Positions 53,280 through 61,048 of a stretch of DNA of 64,000 bases are shown piece by piece (positions within the stretch are counted from its first letter, which is position 1; each line of letters begins with the position of its first letter). A program made the position numbers and the translations under genes. This stretch comes from PALSA-693 sp963834725 (lineage in GTDB: Bacteria; Actinomycetota; Acidimicrobiia; Acidimicrobiales; Palsa-688). The notes below the pieces were generated by a model. That model made no database searches and was not told where the DNA came from. It was given only the letters and a program-made list of their open reading frames with translations. Where the stretch lies: assembly GCA_963834725.1 (NCBI GenBank), contig CAWICN010000001.1, positions 4,154,001 to 4,218,000 on the forward strand. The letters are read 5' to 3'.

Positions 53280-55430
53280 ATGAACGGACTGACCGCCCTC
53301 GTGATCCGCCATCGCCGCTGGGTTATGCTCGCATGGCTCATCGTGGCCCTGGTCGGAGCGGCCACTCTGGGGTCGACCACCAAACGGTTATCGACTCAGT
53401 TCAAGATGCCCCACGAGCCGAGCTTTGTGGCGGACAGCAAGATCCAGGCCCTGTATCACACCAGGGGCCAGCCAACGGTCGTCGCCGCCACCGCCCCCAC
53501 CGGCCAGATCGCATCGCCGGCGGTTGCGAACCAGGTCCTGACGGCCGCAGCGGCCTCCATTCCCGGTGCGCGCCTCGTCGACCAGCAAAACACCGGAGAC
53601 GCCCACTTCGCCACCAGCGATGGCCGGACCAGCTTCGGCCTTGTGTATACCCCACAGCAGAACGGGATGCGAGACAGCATCACCCCTGCGATCACTACCG
53701 CCGCGGCTACCGCCGCCCCGGCCGGATGGCACACCGGCGTCACCGGCCTCGGTCAGCTGGAGGCGGGCGGATCCAGCAAGGGCGTGAGTGCGCTGACCGA
53801 GACCACGCTCGGCGGTCTCGGCGCTATAGCCGTCCTGGCGTTCGTCTTCGCCAGCTTTATCGCCTTCGTTCCTCTCCTTATGGCCATGGTCGCCATCCCG
53901 TCGACCTTCCTCATCGTCGGTGGCCTGACCCGGCTCACGTCGGTCAGCATCATCGTGGAGTTCCTGATCGCCCTGATCGGGCTGGGCGTGGCTATCGACT
54001 ACTCGCTGCTGGTCGTCACCCGGTGGCGGGAGGAGCGCGCCCATGGCTACGACAACCACGAGGCCGTGACGCGAGCCATGAGTTCCGCGGGGCGGGCCGT
54101 GGTGTTCTCCGGCTTGACCGTCGCGATCAGCTTGCTGGCGCTGGTGGTTCTGCCCGTGACCTTCCTCGCCACCATCGGGCTGGCCGGGTTCCTCATTCCC
54201 ATCGTTTCGGTGGCGGTGGCCCTCACCCTGCTGCCCGCCCTGCTCGGCAGTATCGGACCCTGGCTCGACCGGCCCCGGCTGCGACACGAAATGCACGCCA
54301 GCCGCCCCTGGACGGTCTGGGCCCGCCTGGTGCTGCGGCGCCGGAAGACCGCGGCCCTCATCGGCGGGGCCATCCTCGTCGCCCTCGTCATTCCGGTCTT
54401 CGCCCTCAACCTGGGCGAACCGAGGAGCTCGGCCCTGGCTCAGTCCGGCCCCGCCCACAGCACGCTGGCCGGTCTCGAGGCCGGCGGGGTTCCGTCGGGA
54501 GTCCTCGAACCGATCGACGTCCTGGTGCGAGCCGACGCCGCGCCGCGGGTGGCGGCCCAGCTGGCAACGGTCAAGGGCGTCGACACGGCCGTGGCCCCCA
54601 TCGGCGCCCAGTTTCACCAGGGGGGCACAGCCCTCGTCGAGGTCCTGCCCTCCGCCGAACCGTCCACCTCGGCCGGCGGGGCCACCATCGCCGCGGTGCG
54701 GTCGGCCGCGTCCCACCTGCCCGGCGTGATTGGCGTCGGCGGGAGCGGTCCCGAGCAAGTGGACTTCGTCCACGCCGTGTACGGGTCGTTCCCGCTGATG
54801 CTGGCGCTCATCGGAATCGCCACCCTGCTCCTCCTGACCCGGGCCTTCAGATCGGTGGTGCTGGCGGCCAAGGCCGTGCTGTTCAACCTGCTGTCCGTAG
54901 GTGCCGCCTACGGCGTCATGGTTCTGATCTGGCAGGAGGGGCACGGCAGCCAGGCCCTGTGGTCCATCCCCGCCTCGGGGTCGATCACGGTCTGGGTGCC
55001 GATCATGGTGTTCGCCTTCTTGTTCGGCCTGTCAATGGACTACGAGGTGTTCATCCTCTCCCGCATCCGGGAAGAGCACGACCGCACCGGTTCCACCGAC
55101 CGAGCCGTCGTGGTCGGGATCGGGCGGACCGGCCGGCTGGTGACCAGCGCCGCCCTGATCCTCTTCCTCGCCTTCCTCTCCCTGTCGACGGCCCCGATGA
55201 CCGACCTGAAGGTGATGGCGACCGGGCTGGGTGCCGGGATCCTGCTCGACGCCCTGGTGATCCGGTCGCTACTTGTCCCATCTCTCATCGGTGTCCTCGG
55301 CAAGTGGAACTGGTACCTGCCGTCCTGGCTGGGCAAGGCCCTCTTCGTCCGGGAGCCGGCGCCGGCACCCATCGACGTCCAGCCGCCCGCCGACGAGCCG
55401 GTCCTGGTCGGAGCCGGCTCCAGCAGATAG
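53280..55430 (+). CDS. MMPL-family (RND-like) exporter
   Basis: A 716-residue MMPL protein with two blocks of membrane helices, each followed by a large extracellular loop. The first helix follows HRRWVMLAWLIVALVGAAT. The central signature is GLGVAIDYSLLVVTRWREER, and the second half repeats it as LFGLSMDYEVFILSRIREEH with the Asp-Tyr pairs that relay protons. MMPL proteins move lipids, siderophores or drugs across the envelope. I chose ATG 53280 (MNGLTALVIRHRRW); the frame is open 87 nt upstream. It follows holB by 156 nt. Cargo unknown. Confidence 0.9.
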   Translation: MNGLTALVIRHRRWVMLAWLIVALVGAATLGSTTKRLSTQFKMPHEPSFVADSKIQALYHTRGQPTVVAATAPTGQIASPAVANQVLTAAAASIPGARLVDQQNTGDAHFATSDGRTSFGLVYTPQQNGMRDSITPAITTAAATAAPAGWHTGVTGLGQLEAGGSSKGVSALTETTLGGLGAIAVLAFVFASFIAFVPLLMAMVAIPSTFLIVGGLTRLTSVSIIVEFLIALIGLGVAIDYSLLVVTRWREERAHGYDNHEAVTRAMSSAGRAVVFSGLTVAISLLALVVLPVTFLATIGLAGFLIPIVSVAVALTLLPALLGSIGPWLDRPRLRHEMHASRPWTVWARLVLRRRKTAALIGGAILVALVIPVFALNLGEPRSSALAQSGPAHSTLAGLEAGGVPSGVLEPIDVLVRADAAPRVAAQLATVKGVDTAVAPIGAQFHQGGTALVEVLPSAEPSTSAGGATIAAVRSAASHLPGVIGVGGSGPEQVDFVHAVYGSFPLMLALIGIATLLLLTRAFRSVVLAAKAVLFNLLSVGAAYGVMVLIWQEGHGSQALWSIPASGSITVWVPIMVFAFLFGLSMDYEVFILSRIREEHDRTGSTDRAVVVGIGRTGRLVTSAALILFLAFLSLSTAPMTDLKVMATGLGAGILLDALVIRSLLVPSLIGVLGKWNWYLPSWLGKALFVREPAPAPIDVQPPADEPVLVGAGSSR

Positions 55431-55926
55431 GCCAAGATCGCCGGCCGGGTACTGCATCAGGCACCCGGCCGGCCGCTCGGGTGGGGCGCTGCCCGTTCCA
55501 GCGCCCGCCCGAGCCGGTCCGGTATGCCCCCCGGTGCCGGACCACTCCCCGGCCCGGCACCGTTCGCCCTGCGGCGCCGGGCCGGCGGCGCGTCACGCCG
55601 TCGGGGGAGCCCCGCGGCGGCACTCGTTGTCGCCGCCGGCGCGGGCTTCACCAACATCCAACCCGCGTGTCGACCTTTGGTCCATCGATCGACTTTTGGA
55701 CCCGGGTGTGTACACCAGGTGTACCTCCGTGCCCAAAAGTCGCGGGGGAGGCCAGAGAATGCAGCCGGTGGCCGGCTTTCTCGGCCGCGTCCCCGGCGTG
55801 CCGCTCACGGGGCCGGCCGGCCGCCCGCCCGAACTTGCCGGCGCCGGCGGCCGGCCTTGGGGCGTCGGCGGGGTCCGCGGCGGCGGCACGGGCCCGTGAC
55901 CCGGCGACATCAGCCCACCGTGCACA
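55431..55926. other. 496-nt GC-rich gap with palindromic element
   Basis: No gene supported. The left 220 nt are extremely GC-rich with several CGGCC repeats. The right part contains the nested palindrome at 55671-55742. It may include a terminator for the MMPL gene, but no run of T follows a stem there. Confidence 0.55.
55671..55742. repeat. Nested palindromic element CGACTTTTGG / GTACACC
   Basis: Two direct copies CGACCTTTGG (55671-55680) and CGACTTTTGG (55690-55699) precede an inverted copy CCAAAAGTCG (55733-55742). Between the last two lies a perfect palindrome GTACACC-A-GGTGTAC (55710-55724). The region could fold into one long hairpin or bind a dimeric regulator. The plan of two direct copies and one inverted copy is like that of the TTTTCTG element, although the sequence differs. 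Confidence 0.75.
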
Positions 55927-56316
55927 ATGTGGCGCATGCTCGACCATGTCTCCATTCAGTGCAAGGACGTTGCCGAAAGCGCGGCGTTCTACGACACCGT
56001 CCTCGCGCCCCTCGGTGGACGTCGGATTCTGGACTTCGGCGAGGTCATCGGTTACGGAGTGCCGCCCAGACCCGACTTCTGGGTGGGAGCGGCGACGACC
56101 GGAGAAGGCTTCCGGGAGTCGCACCTGGCCTTCGAGGCCGCCGACCGGTCTGCCGTGCGGGCGTTCTTCGATGCCGCTGTGGGCCAGGGGGCGGAGGTGC
56201 TCCACTCGCCCCGGCTTTGGCCCGAATATCACCCCAACTACTACGGCGGCTTCGTGCGGGACCCGGACGGCAACAATGTGGAGGCCGTCTGCCACCAACC
56301 GGAGGACAGCGACTGA
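55927..56316 (+). CDS. VOC-family protein
   Basis: A 129-residue glyoxalase-fold protein starting at ATG 55927 (or 55936). Strand one LDHVSIQCKDVAESAAFYD gives the first His, ESHLAFEAADRSAVRAFFDA the second, and the closing GGFVRDPDGNNVEAVCHQP gives the Glu. The sequence PEYHPNYYGGFVRDPDG is typical of a subgroup of small VOC proteins of unknown substrate. It is convergent with the PH-domain operon; the 255 nt between them show nothing coding. Confidence 0.88.
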   Translation: MWRMLDHVSIQCKDVAESAAFYDTVLAPLGGRRILDFGEVIGYGVPPRPDFWVGAATTGEGFRESHLAFEAADRSAVRAFFDAAVGQGAEVLHSPRLWPEYHPNYYGGFVRDPDGNNVEAVCHQPEDSD

Positions 56317-56571
56317 ATTGGAGCTGCACGCGGTGGGGAGGTCAGGTCGGCGTGGCTTCGGGTTCAGCCGGCCCGGCTCTCAACCCCCCGAACGTTGGGT
56401 GAGATTTGCGCGTTGGGCGAATTCGGCGTCGAGATATCGCCTCAAGCGCGCCCAAGGTCAGCCATCGCGCCCAGGGTTCGCGACGTGGCGCCGGCGGTGA
56501 GAGTCGCGGCATCAGCGCGGCAGCGGCCATGGGAACACGTCGAGGCCCTCCGGCCCCGCCCGGGCGGTGCG

Positions 56572-58410
56572 CTAGCGGCGCCCGGCTGCGCCCCCGATTG
56601 CCCCGCCGCTACCCGCGGTGCCGCCGTCGTCACCTGTGTCCCGTCCCGTCCCCCGGGCCTCGGTGGCTGCGGAACCTGCGCTTGCCACCCCAATCCCAAT
56701 GGCCCCCGCCGTCGGTTGCGCCGGCGGCACTGTTGCCCGGCCGGACGCGTCCGCGGCCGCCTCGGCGCGGGCCGCCCGGCACCAGGCCGGCAGCGTCGCC
56801 ATCAGCCGATTGCACTCCTCGCGATCACGGTCGCGCAGGGCGGCGTGGATGTTGCGACCCGCGGTGTCGAGATGCATGGTGGCGAGGCGGAGCCGGCGCT
56901 GCAGCGGCCCTTCGACTCGCCGGATGCTCTGCACTTTGGCCAGCGGCACCCAGTCCGTGACCCGACGGACCCGGCCACTTGTTGTGACGGCGTAGGAGCG
57001 ATCGCCGCCCCATGAGAGGTAGCGGTACCGGAGGGGCGACTTCCAGCGGACCCGCGATGGGGGAGGGGACCGAAGTGCCGGCACCCCGGGCAGGATCCGC
57101 TCGAGCAGCCAGGCCGCTTGCTCGTTTGAACCGACCGGCAGGACGGTCCTGAGCGACTCGGCGATCGAACGGCTCTCACGGCTGGCTCGCTGCTTACCAG
57201 CGACGTCGACCACCAGCCGGCACCAACCGAAGGGCCGCCACAGCCAGGGCTCGATCATGCGGACCCCCTGCACCCGCCCGCGAGGGATCGTCTCGGCCGC
57301 AGTCTGGAACAGGCCCGATCGCAGCCGGAGTCCATCCGGAGCCTCGGCCACGGTCAGGTGATAATCGCTGTTGAGCCGGCGGAAAACGCTGGCAACCAAT
57401 CCGATCAATGCTGTGGCGGTGAGGCTGAGCGCCGGCCCGACCGCGGATGGCACCAGCACGAGCAGGATGACAAGCGCCACGATGACGGCTTCCAGCACCA
57501 GGCCGAGACCGCTCAGCAGGATCGATGGGATCAAACGGGCCGTGGGGGTGGTGATGAGCACTTGCTCGGGTGGCGGAGGGGCGTGCTCGGCGACACCGTG
57601 GGCCAGGGCCAGCAGACGGGCTTGCACCCTCGCGGCCTCACTCTCCGGCAGGTAGGACAGGCGGCCGCGCTGGCCCGTCGAGGCGGCCATCCGCACCCGC
57701 ACCTCCGCCAGCCCGAACATCCGCGCCAACACCGGCCGTACGGTGTCGACGGCCTGGATCTGGTCCGCGGGGAACCGGCGGGAAGTGCGTCGCAGCAGCC
57801 CGCTTTCGATGCGCAGGACTCCGTCTGCGATCTTCCACCGCGTGACCAGCCAGGAGATGAAGCCGAGCAGGACCAGCGCGACCAGCACCCCGACCTCGAC
57901 CAGGACACCGGTGTAGTTGCCGCGGCGGCCGGCCGAGGTGATGAGCAGGATCAACAGTCCACCGAATGGTCCGCCGACGCGGACCACCGGCGAGAGCGGA
58001 TGCACGCGGCGCCAACCCGGGAGTCCCCCGGACGAGTCCGGACCCGGACCCGCACCCGGGCCGGCGGGCCCCACACCGGGGCCGGCGGTCGGACCAGGAC
58101 CCGGGCCGGCGGCGGGACCCACTCCCGGGCCGGCGGTCGGACCAGGACCCGGGCCCGCGGCGGGACCCACACCCGGGCCCGCGGTCGGATCAGGACCCGG
58201 GCCGGCGGCGCGATCCGCACCCGGGCCTGCCGAACCGGCACCCGTACCCGGGCCGGCCGGACCCGTACCCGTACCGGTACCGGTGACCGGATAAGACGCG
58301 GCCGGGCTCCCGCCCATTGGGCTGGGCATCGCCGGGCGGCCCGGCGCCCGGCTGGCGCCCGGAATGGTCCCGGGTTCGGCCCGCGCCGGACCTGGACCGA
58401 GGTCGGTCAC
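56572..58410 (-). CDS. YdbT-like PH-domain membrane protein
   Basis: Membrane protein of 612 residues with three bacterial PH (bPH2) domains between helix pairs, as in YdbT. The PH cores read TRWKIADGVLRIESGLLRRT with FPADQIQAVDTVRPV, then RLNSDYHLTVAEAPDGLRLR and GGDRSYAVTTSGRVRRV. Helices include GVLVEVGVLVALVLLGFISW and AVIVALVILLVLVPSAVG. The N-terminal 110 residues are a Gly/Pro/Ala repeat tail. The GTG start 58410 overlaps the stop of the YdbS-like gene (GTGA). In Bacillus, YdbST protects against certain bacteriocins. It is the last gene of the flotillin operon. Confidence 0.85.
   Translation of the reverse strand: MTDLGPGPARAEPGTIPGASRAPGRPAMPSPMGGSPAASYPVTGTGTGTGPAGPGTGAGSAGPGADRAAGPGPDPTAGPGVGPAAGPGPGPTAGPGVGPAAGPGPGPTAGPGVGPAGPGAGPGPDSSGGLPGWRRVHPLSPVVRVGGPFGGLLILLITSAGRRGNYTGVLVEVGVLVALVLLGFISWLVTRWKIADGVLRIESGLLRRTSRRFPADQIQAVDTVRPVLARMFGLAEVRVRMAASTGQRGRLSYLPESEAARVQARLLALAHGVAEHAPPPPEQVLITTPTARLIPSILLSGLGLVLEAVIVALVILLVLVPSAVGPALSLTATALIGLVASVFRRLNSDYHLTVAEAPDGLRLRSGLFQTAAETIPRGRVQGVRMIEPWLWRPFGWCRLVVDVAGKQRASRESRSIAESLRTVLPVGSNEQAAWLLERILPGVPALRSPPPSRVRWKSPLRYRYLSWGGDRSYAVTTSGRVRRVTDWVPLAKVQSIRRVEGPLQRRLRLATMHLDTAGRNIHAALRDRDREECNRLMATLPAWCRAARAEAAADASGRATVPPAQPTAGAIGIGVASAGSAATEARGTGRDTGDDGGTAGSGGAIGGAAGRR
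58050..58270. repeat. Gly-Pro-Ala coding repeats in the YdbT-like gene
   Basis: Repeats of about 48 nt made of CCGGGCCGGCGGTCGGACC-like units encode alternating GPGVGPAAGPGPGPTA segments in the protein N-terminus. At least four longer units are recognisable. They probably form a flexible linker on the cytoplasmic side. Confidence 0.8.
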
Positions 58411-58943
58411 AAGCCGGCGGCCCGGGCTTCCCCGAGAGCCGTGAGGTTGTCGCGCAAGCGGGCCGCCTCGCCGGCAGGCAACCCCGGGACCCGGGCGTCC
58501 GAAGCGGCCGCGGCCGTGTGCATGCGCACCGTCGCCAACCCGAACGACCGCTCGACCGGCCCGGCGGTCACGTCCACGAACTGCATGCGGCCGTAGGGGA
58601 CGACCGAGAGCCGTCTGATCATGACCCCTCGCCGCACGAGCAGGTCGTCGTCGCGCTCGGCGTAGCCCCACGCCCGAACCCGCCGGCCAAGGAACATGTC
58701 CACGACCACTGCGACGACCAGCACACCGATTGCCGTCAGGACCGCGGCCAGCGCGCCACTGACGGCGGCGGCGGCAGCCACGCCGGCGATGAGCACCGGT
58801 ATGGCCGCCACGACCAATTGTCCCCTGCGGACCAGGCGCAGTCGGGGCGATGGCCGCAGCCAGTTCGCGTCAGGTTCCGGCCCGTCCGGGCCGCGATCCG
58901 GCGGCAAGTGCTGACCGCCCGAGCGGGATGTCGCCTCGACCAT
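58407..58943 (-). CDS. YdbS-like PH-domain membrane protein
   Basis: A 178-residue protein of the YdbS/DUF304 group. Two adjacent helices (QLVVAAIPVLIAGVAAAAAV, VLTAIGVLVVAVVVDMFL) precede one bPH2 domain: RAWGYAERDDDLLVRRGVMI, SVVPYGRMQFVDVTAGPVER and FGLATVRMHTAAA. The pattern LxVRRGxxxRxxxxxPYxRxQxVD is diagnostic. ATG 58943 lies 9 nt downstream of the flotillin stop, and the stop overlaps the YdbT-like start. It should form a complex with the YdbT-like protein in the membrane. Confidence 0.9.
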   Translation of the reverse strand: MVEATSRSGGQHLPPDRGPDGPEPDANWLRPSPRLRLVRRGQLVVAAIPVLIAGVAAAAAVSGALAAVLTAIGVLVVAVVVDMFLGRRVRAWGYAERDDDLLVRRGVMIRRLSVVPYGRMQFVDVTAGPVERSFGLATVRMHTAAAASDARVPGLPAGEAARLRDNLTALGEARAAGL

Positions 58944-58952
58944 GATGAGCAG

Positions 58953-60125
58953 CTACCCGGCCGGCGCCTGGTCCGACCCTGATTCGGGGGCGGCCGCCCG
59001 CATGGCATCGAAGTTGGCGCCGCCCTCGGGAAGGGCTCCCTGCCCGTTGGCATTGACGCTGTTTTGCACCATCTTCATGAGCTGAGAAGCCTGGCCGGCC
59101 AGGCCGGCGAGCAGCTGGCCCATCCCGTCGGCTCCATTGAGCACGGTGACGTTGGCATTGGCCAATTCTGATGCGGCGGCGGCGATGATCTCGGGCATTT
59201 TTTCCACCAACATGCGCTGCAGGGCGATCCCTTGACCCGTGGCGGTTGCCTCCGCCTGCAGCCGGGTCCGCTGGGCGTCGGCTGCCGCGATGGTGCGGAT
59301 CCGAAAGGCTTCGGCCTCTGCCGGCTTCTCGACGGTCGCGACGAGCTCCTTCTCCTGGAGCTGGGCATTCTTCACCGCCAGGTCCCGCTGGGCGTCCAGC
59401 ACGGCCGTCTGGGCCTGAGCCTGCGCGAGCGGCCCAGCCTGGGCGGCCTGGGCTTGGGCTCGGTCGACCTCGGCCTTGTATCCGGCCTTGGTGACCTCCG
59501 TCTGGCGCTCGTATTCAGCCTGGTTGCGGACCGATTCCTGGTGGGCCTGCGCGGCGGCCTGCTCGGCCTGCGCTTGAGCGATGTGAGCATCCCGCTGGAC
59601 AGCCGCTTGATGGGGGGCAGCCAGCGCGGCAATGTAGCCAGAGCCGCGATCGTCGATCGATTGGATCTGAAGCGAGTCCACCACCAGCCCGATCTTTTCC
59701 ATCTCCGGTTTGGAGGCGTCGAGAGTCTCCTCCGAGAGCCGCTGGCGCTCCCGGATGATCTCCTCCACCGTCATGGAGCCGATGATGGAGCGGAGGTGAC
59801 CGGCAAAGATTCGTCCGGTGAGCACCGACATGTGGTCCTGGTCCTCGAGGAAACGCCGGGCTGCGTTGGCGATGCTCTCGTGGTCATCACCGACCTTGAA
59901 GGCGATGACCGACCGGCACAGCAGTGCAATTCCCTGTTTGGTAACGCACTCCTCGGCGACCTCGGACTCCTGCATAGCCAGGGTGAGGGTGCTCACGCGG
60001 TTCCGGATGGGCAGGACAAACGCGCCATGACCGGTCACGATCCTGAACGGCAGCCCGTTCTCCGTGTGCACCTTGCCGCTGATGAGCATCGCCTCGTCGG
60101 GCGCAGGAACATGCCAACCAAACAT
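58953..60125 (-). CDS. Flotillin-like SPFH-domain protein
   Basis: Flotillin-type membrane-microdomain scaffold, 390 residues. The SPFH domain runs from GWHVPAPDEAMLISGKVHTE through EECVTKQGIALLCRSVIAFK and DHMSVLTGRIFAGHLRSIIG to SLQIQSIDDRGSGYIAAL. A long Ala/Gln/Glu coiled coil (AQAQAEQAAAQAHQESVRNQ and following) then leads to a C-terminal oligomerisation segment. Unlike FloA it has no N-terminal transmembrane helix, so it resembles FloT/eukaryotic flotillins. It is 37 nt downstream of the NfeD-like gene and 9 nt upstream of YdbS-like, in one operon. Confidence 0.92.
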   Translation of the reverse strand: MFGWHVPAPDEAMLISGKVHTENGLPFRIVTGHGAFVLPIRNRVSTLTLAMQESEVAEECVTKQGIALLCRSVIAFKVGDDHESIANAARRFLEDQDHMSVLTGRIFAGHLRSIIGSMTVEEIIRERQRLSEETLDASKPEMEKIGLVVDSLQIQSIDDRGSGYIAALAAPHQAAVQRDAHIAQAQAEQAAAQAHQESVRNQAEYERQTEVTKAGYKAEVDRAQAQAAQAGPLAQAQAQTAVLDAQRDLAVKNAQLQEKELVATVEKPAEAEAFRIRTIAAADAQRTRLQAEATATGQGIALQRMLVEKMPEIIAAAASELANANVTVLNGADGMGQLLAGLAGQASQLMKMVQNSVNANGQGALPEGGANFDAMRAAAPESGSDQAPAG

Positions 60126-60162
60126 CTGGGCCTCCTTGTCCAGCCCATCTTCGCGCTGCCGC

Positions 60163-60372
60163 TCAACTAACGAACGGCGTTACTTCAACGGTCCTGGCCG
60201 ATCGTTGGGCGATGACGAGCACCTCTGCCTGTTCGGGCAGATCGGTATCGGAGTAGGCCATATACGTTTCTCGGCCGCCCCGAATGCGCACGACGACCTC
60301 ACCCGGCTTGCCCCCACGGATGGCGTGGGTCACGATGCCGACTTTACCGACGACCGGGTCATCGCGGGACAT
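60163..60372 (-). CDS. NfeD-like OB-fold protein
   Basis: A 69-residue protein equivalent to the C-terminal OB domain of NfeD: VVGKVGIVTHAIRGGKPGEV, VVRIRGGRETYMAYSDTDLP and QAEVLVIAQRSARTVEVTPF. NfeD proteins are partners of flotillins and stomatins, and this stand-alone OB form directly precedes the flotillin gene. It lacks the membrane and protease domains. ATG 60372 is the operon start; the divergent STAS gene starts 82 nt away, sharing the control region. Confidence 0.87.
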   Translation of the reverse strand: MSRDDPVVGKVGIVTHAIRGGKPGEVVVRIRGGRETYMAYSDTDLPEQAEVLVIAQRSARTVEVTPFVS

Positions 60373-60453
60373 AGGCCGCGAAGCTAGCCGCCCGATCTAC
60401 GACGTCGGTCCTGGATCGATGAATCAGGACGGTTGTGATCGTCATACGAGCAA

Positions 60454-60930
60454 ATGCCGCCGCATGCTACCGACAGCGAACAGGGACGCACCGTCGTCGT
60501 GGTCGTCTGCGGTGACGTGGTGGTGGCCAGCTGGGCGCTTCCCGGCGGAACGCGGGCTGATGTCGATCTGATCGATGAACTGGCGCGACTGCAGCTCACG
60601 GCCCGCCGGCTCGGCTGCTGCATCCGGTTGCGGCACATTGACCCTGAGCTGTCGGATCTGCTGATCCTGAGCGGACTCGCCGACATCGTCGCCGCTGATC
60701 CGCCCGGCTGCTCCGACCGCTCCGGCTGCTGTGGCTCCGGCTGCTCCGGCTGCTGTGGCCGCTCCGGCTGCTGTGGCTCCGGCTGCTCCGGCTGCTGTGG
60801 CTCCGGCTGCTCCGGCTGCTGTGGCTCCGGCTGCTCCGGCTGCTGTGGCTCCGGCTGCTCGGGCTGCTCCGGCTGCTGTGGCTCCCACTGCTCCCACCCC
60901 GGCGGACCCACCCGCAGCGCTCCGAGGTGA
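60454..60930 (+). CDS. STAS-like protein with cysteine-rich repeat tail
   Basis: A 158-residue protein from ATG 60454. The first 85 residues resemble a STAS-type fold common in actinobacteria (WALPGGTRADVDLIDELARL, LGCCIRLRHIDPELSDLLIL, GLADIVAAD). The rest is GCCGSGCSGCCGSGCSG-type repeat encoded by 24-nt units, giving more than 25 cysteines. In the +2 frame the same repeats read Ala-Pro-rich (AAPAAVAPAAP), so a frameshift before the repeat is an alternative. If real, the tail could bind metals or form disulfide networks. It is divergent from the flotillin operon. Confidence 0.6.
   Translation: MPPHATDSEQGRTVVVVVCGDVVVASWALPGGTRADVDLIDELARLQLTARRLGCCIRLRHIDPELSDLLILSGLADIVAADPPGCSDRSGCCGSGCSGCCGRSGCCGSGCSGCCGSGCSGCCGSGCSGCCGSGCSGCSGCCGSHCSHPGGPTRSAPR
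60705..60890. repeat. 24-nt GGCTGCTGTGGCTCC tandem repeats
   Basis: About seven units of GGCTGCTGTGGCTCCGGCTG with CTCC ends, some shortened, are arranged in tandem. Read on plus they give Cys/Gly/Ser, in the other plus frame Ala/Pro/Val, and on minus Gln/Pro/Glu, all without stops. This is the most repetitive stretch of the window. Confidence 0.9.
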
Positions 60931-61048
60931 CTACCGGCGGCGGGCCGAGCGCGCAGAGTCAGGTGGAGTCCGGTGGACTAAGGGCGGACCGCGCCCGCGG
61001 CCCGAGCAGCCTCCCGGTGACGGCAACGCACGCCCGGAGCGGGTGGAT

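Noticed and set aside
53333..56500. Long plus-strand open frame of over 1000 codons overlapping the MMPL gene
   Set aside because: It is rich in Arg, Pro and Gly, has no recognisable domain and is a shadow of the MMPL gene.
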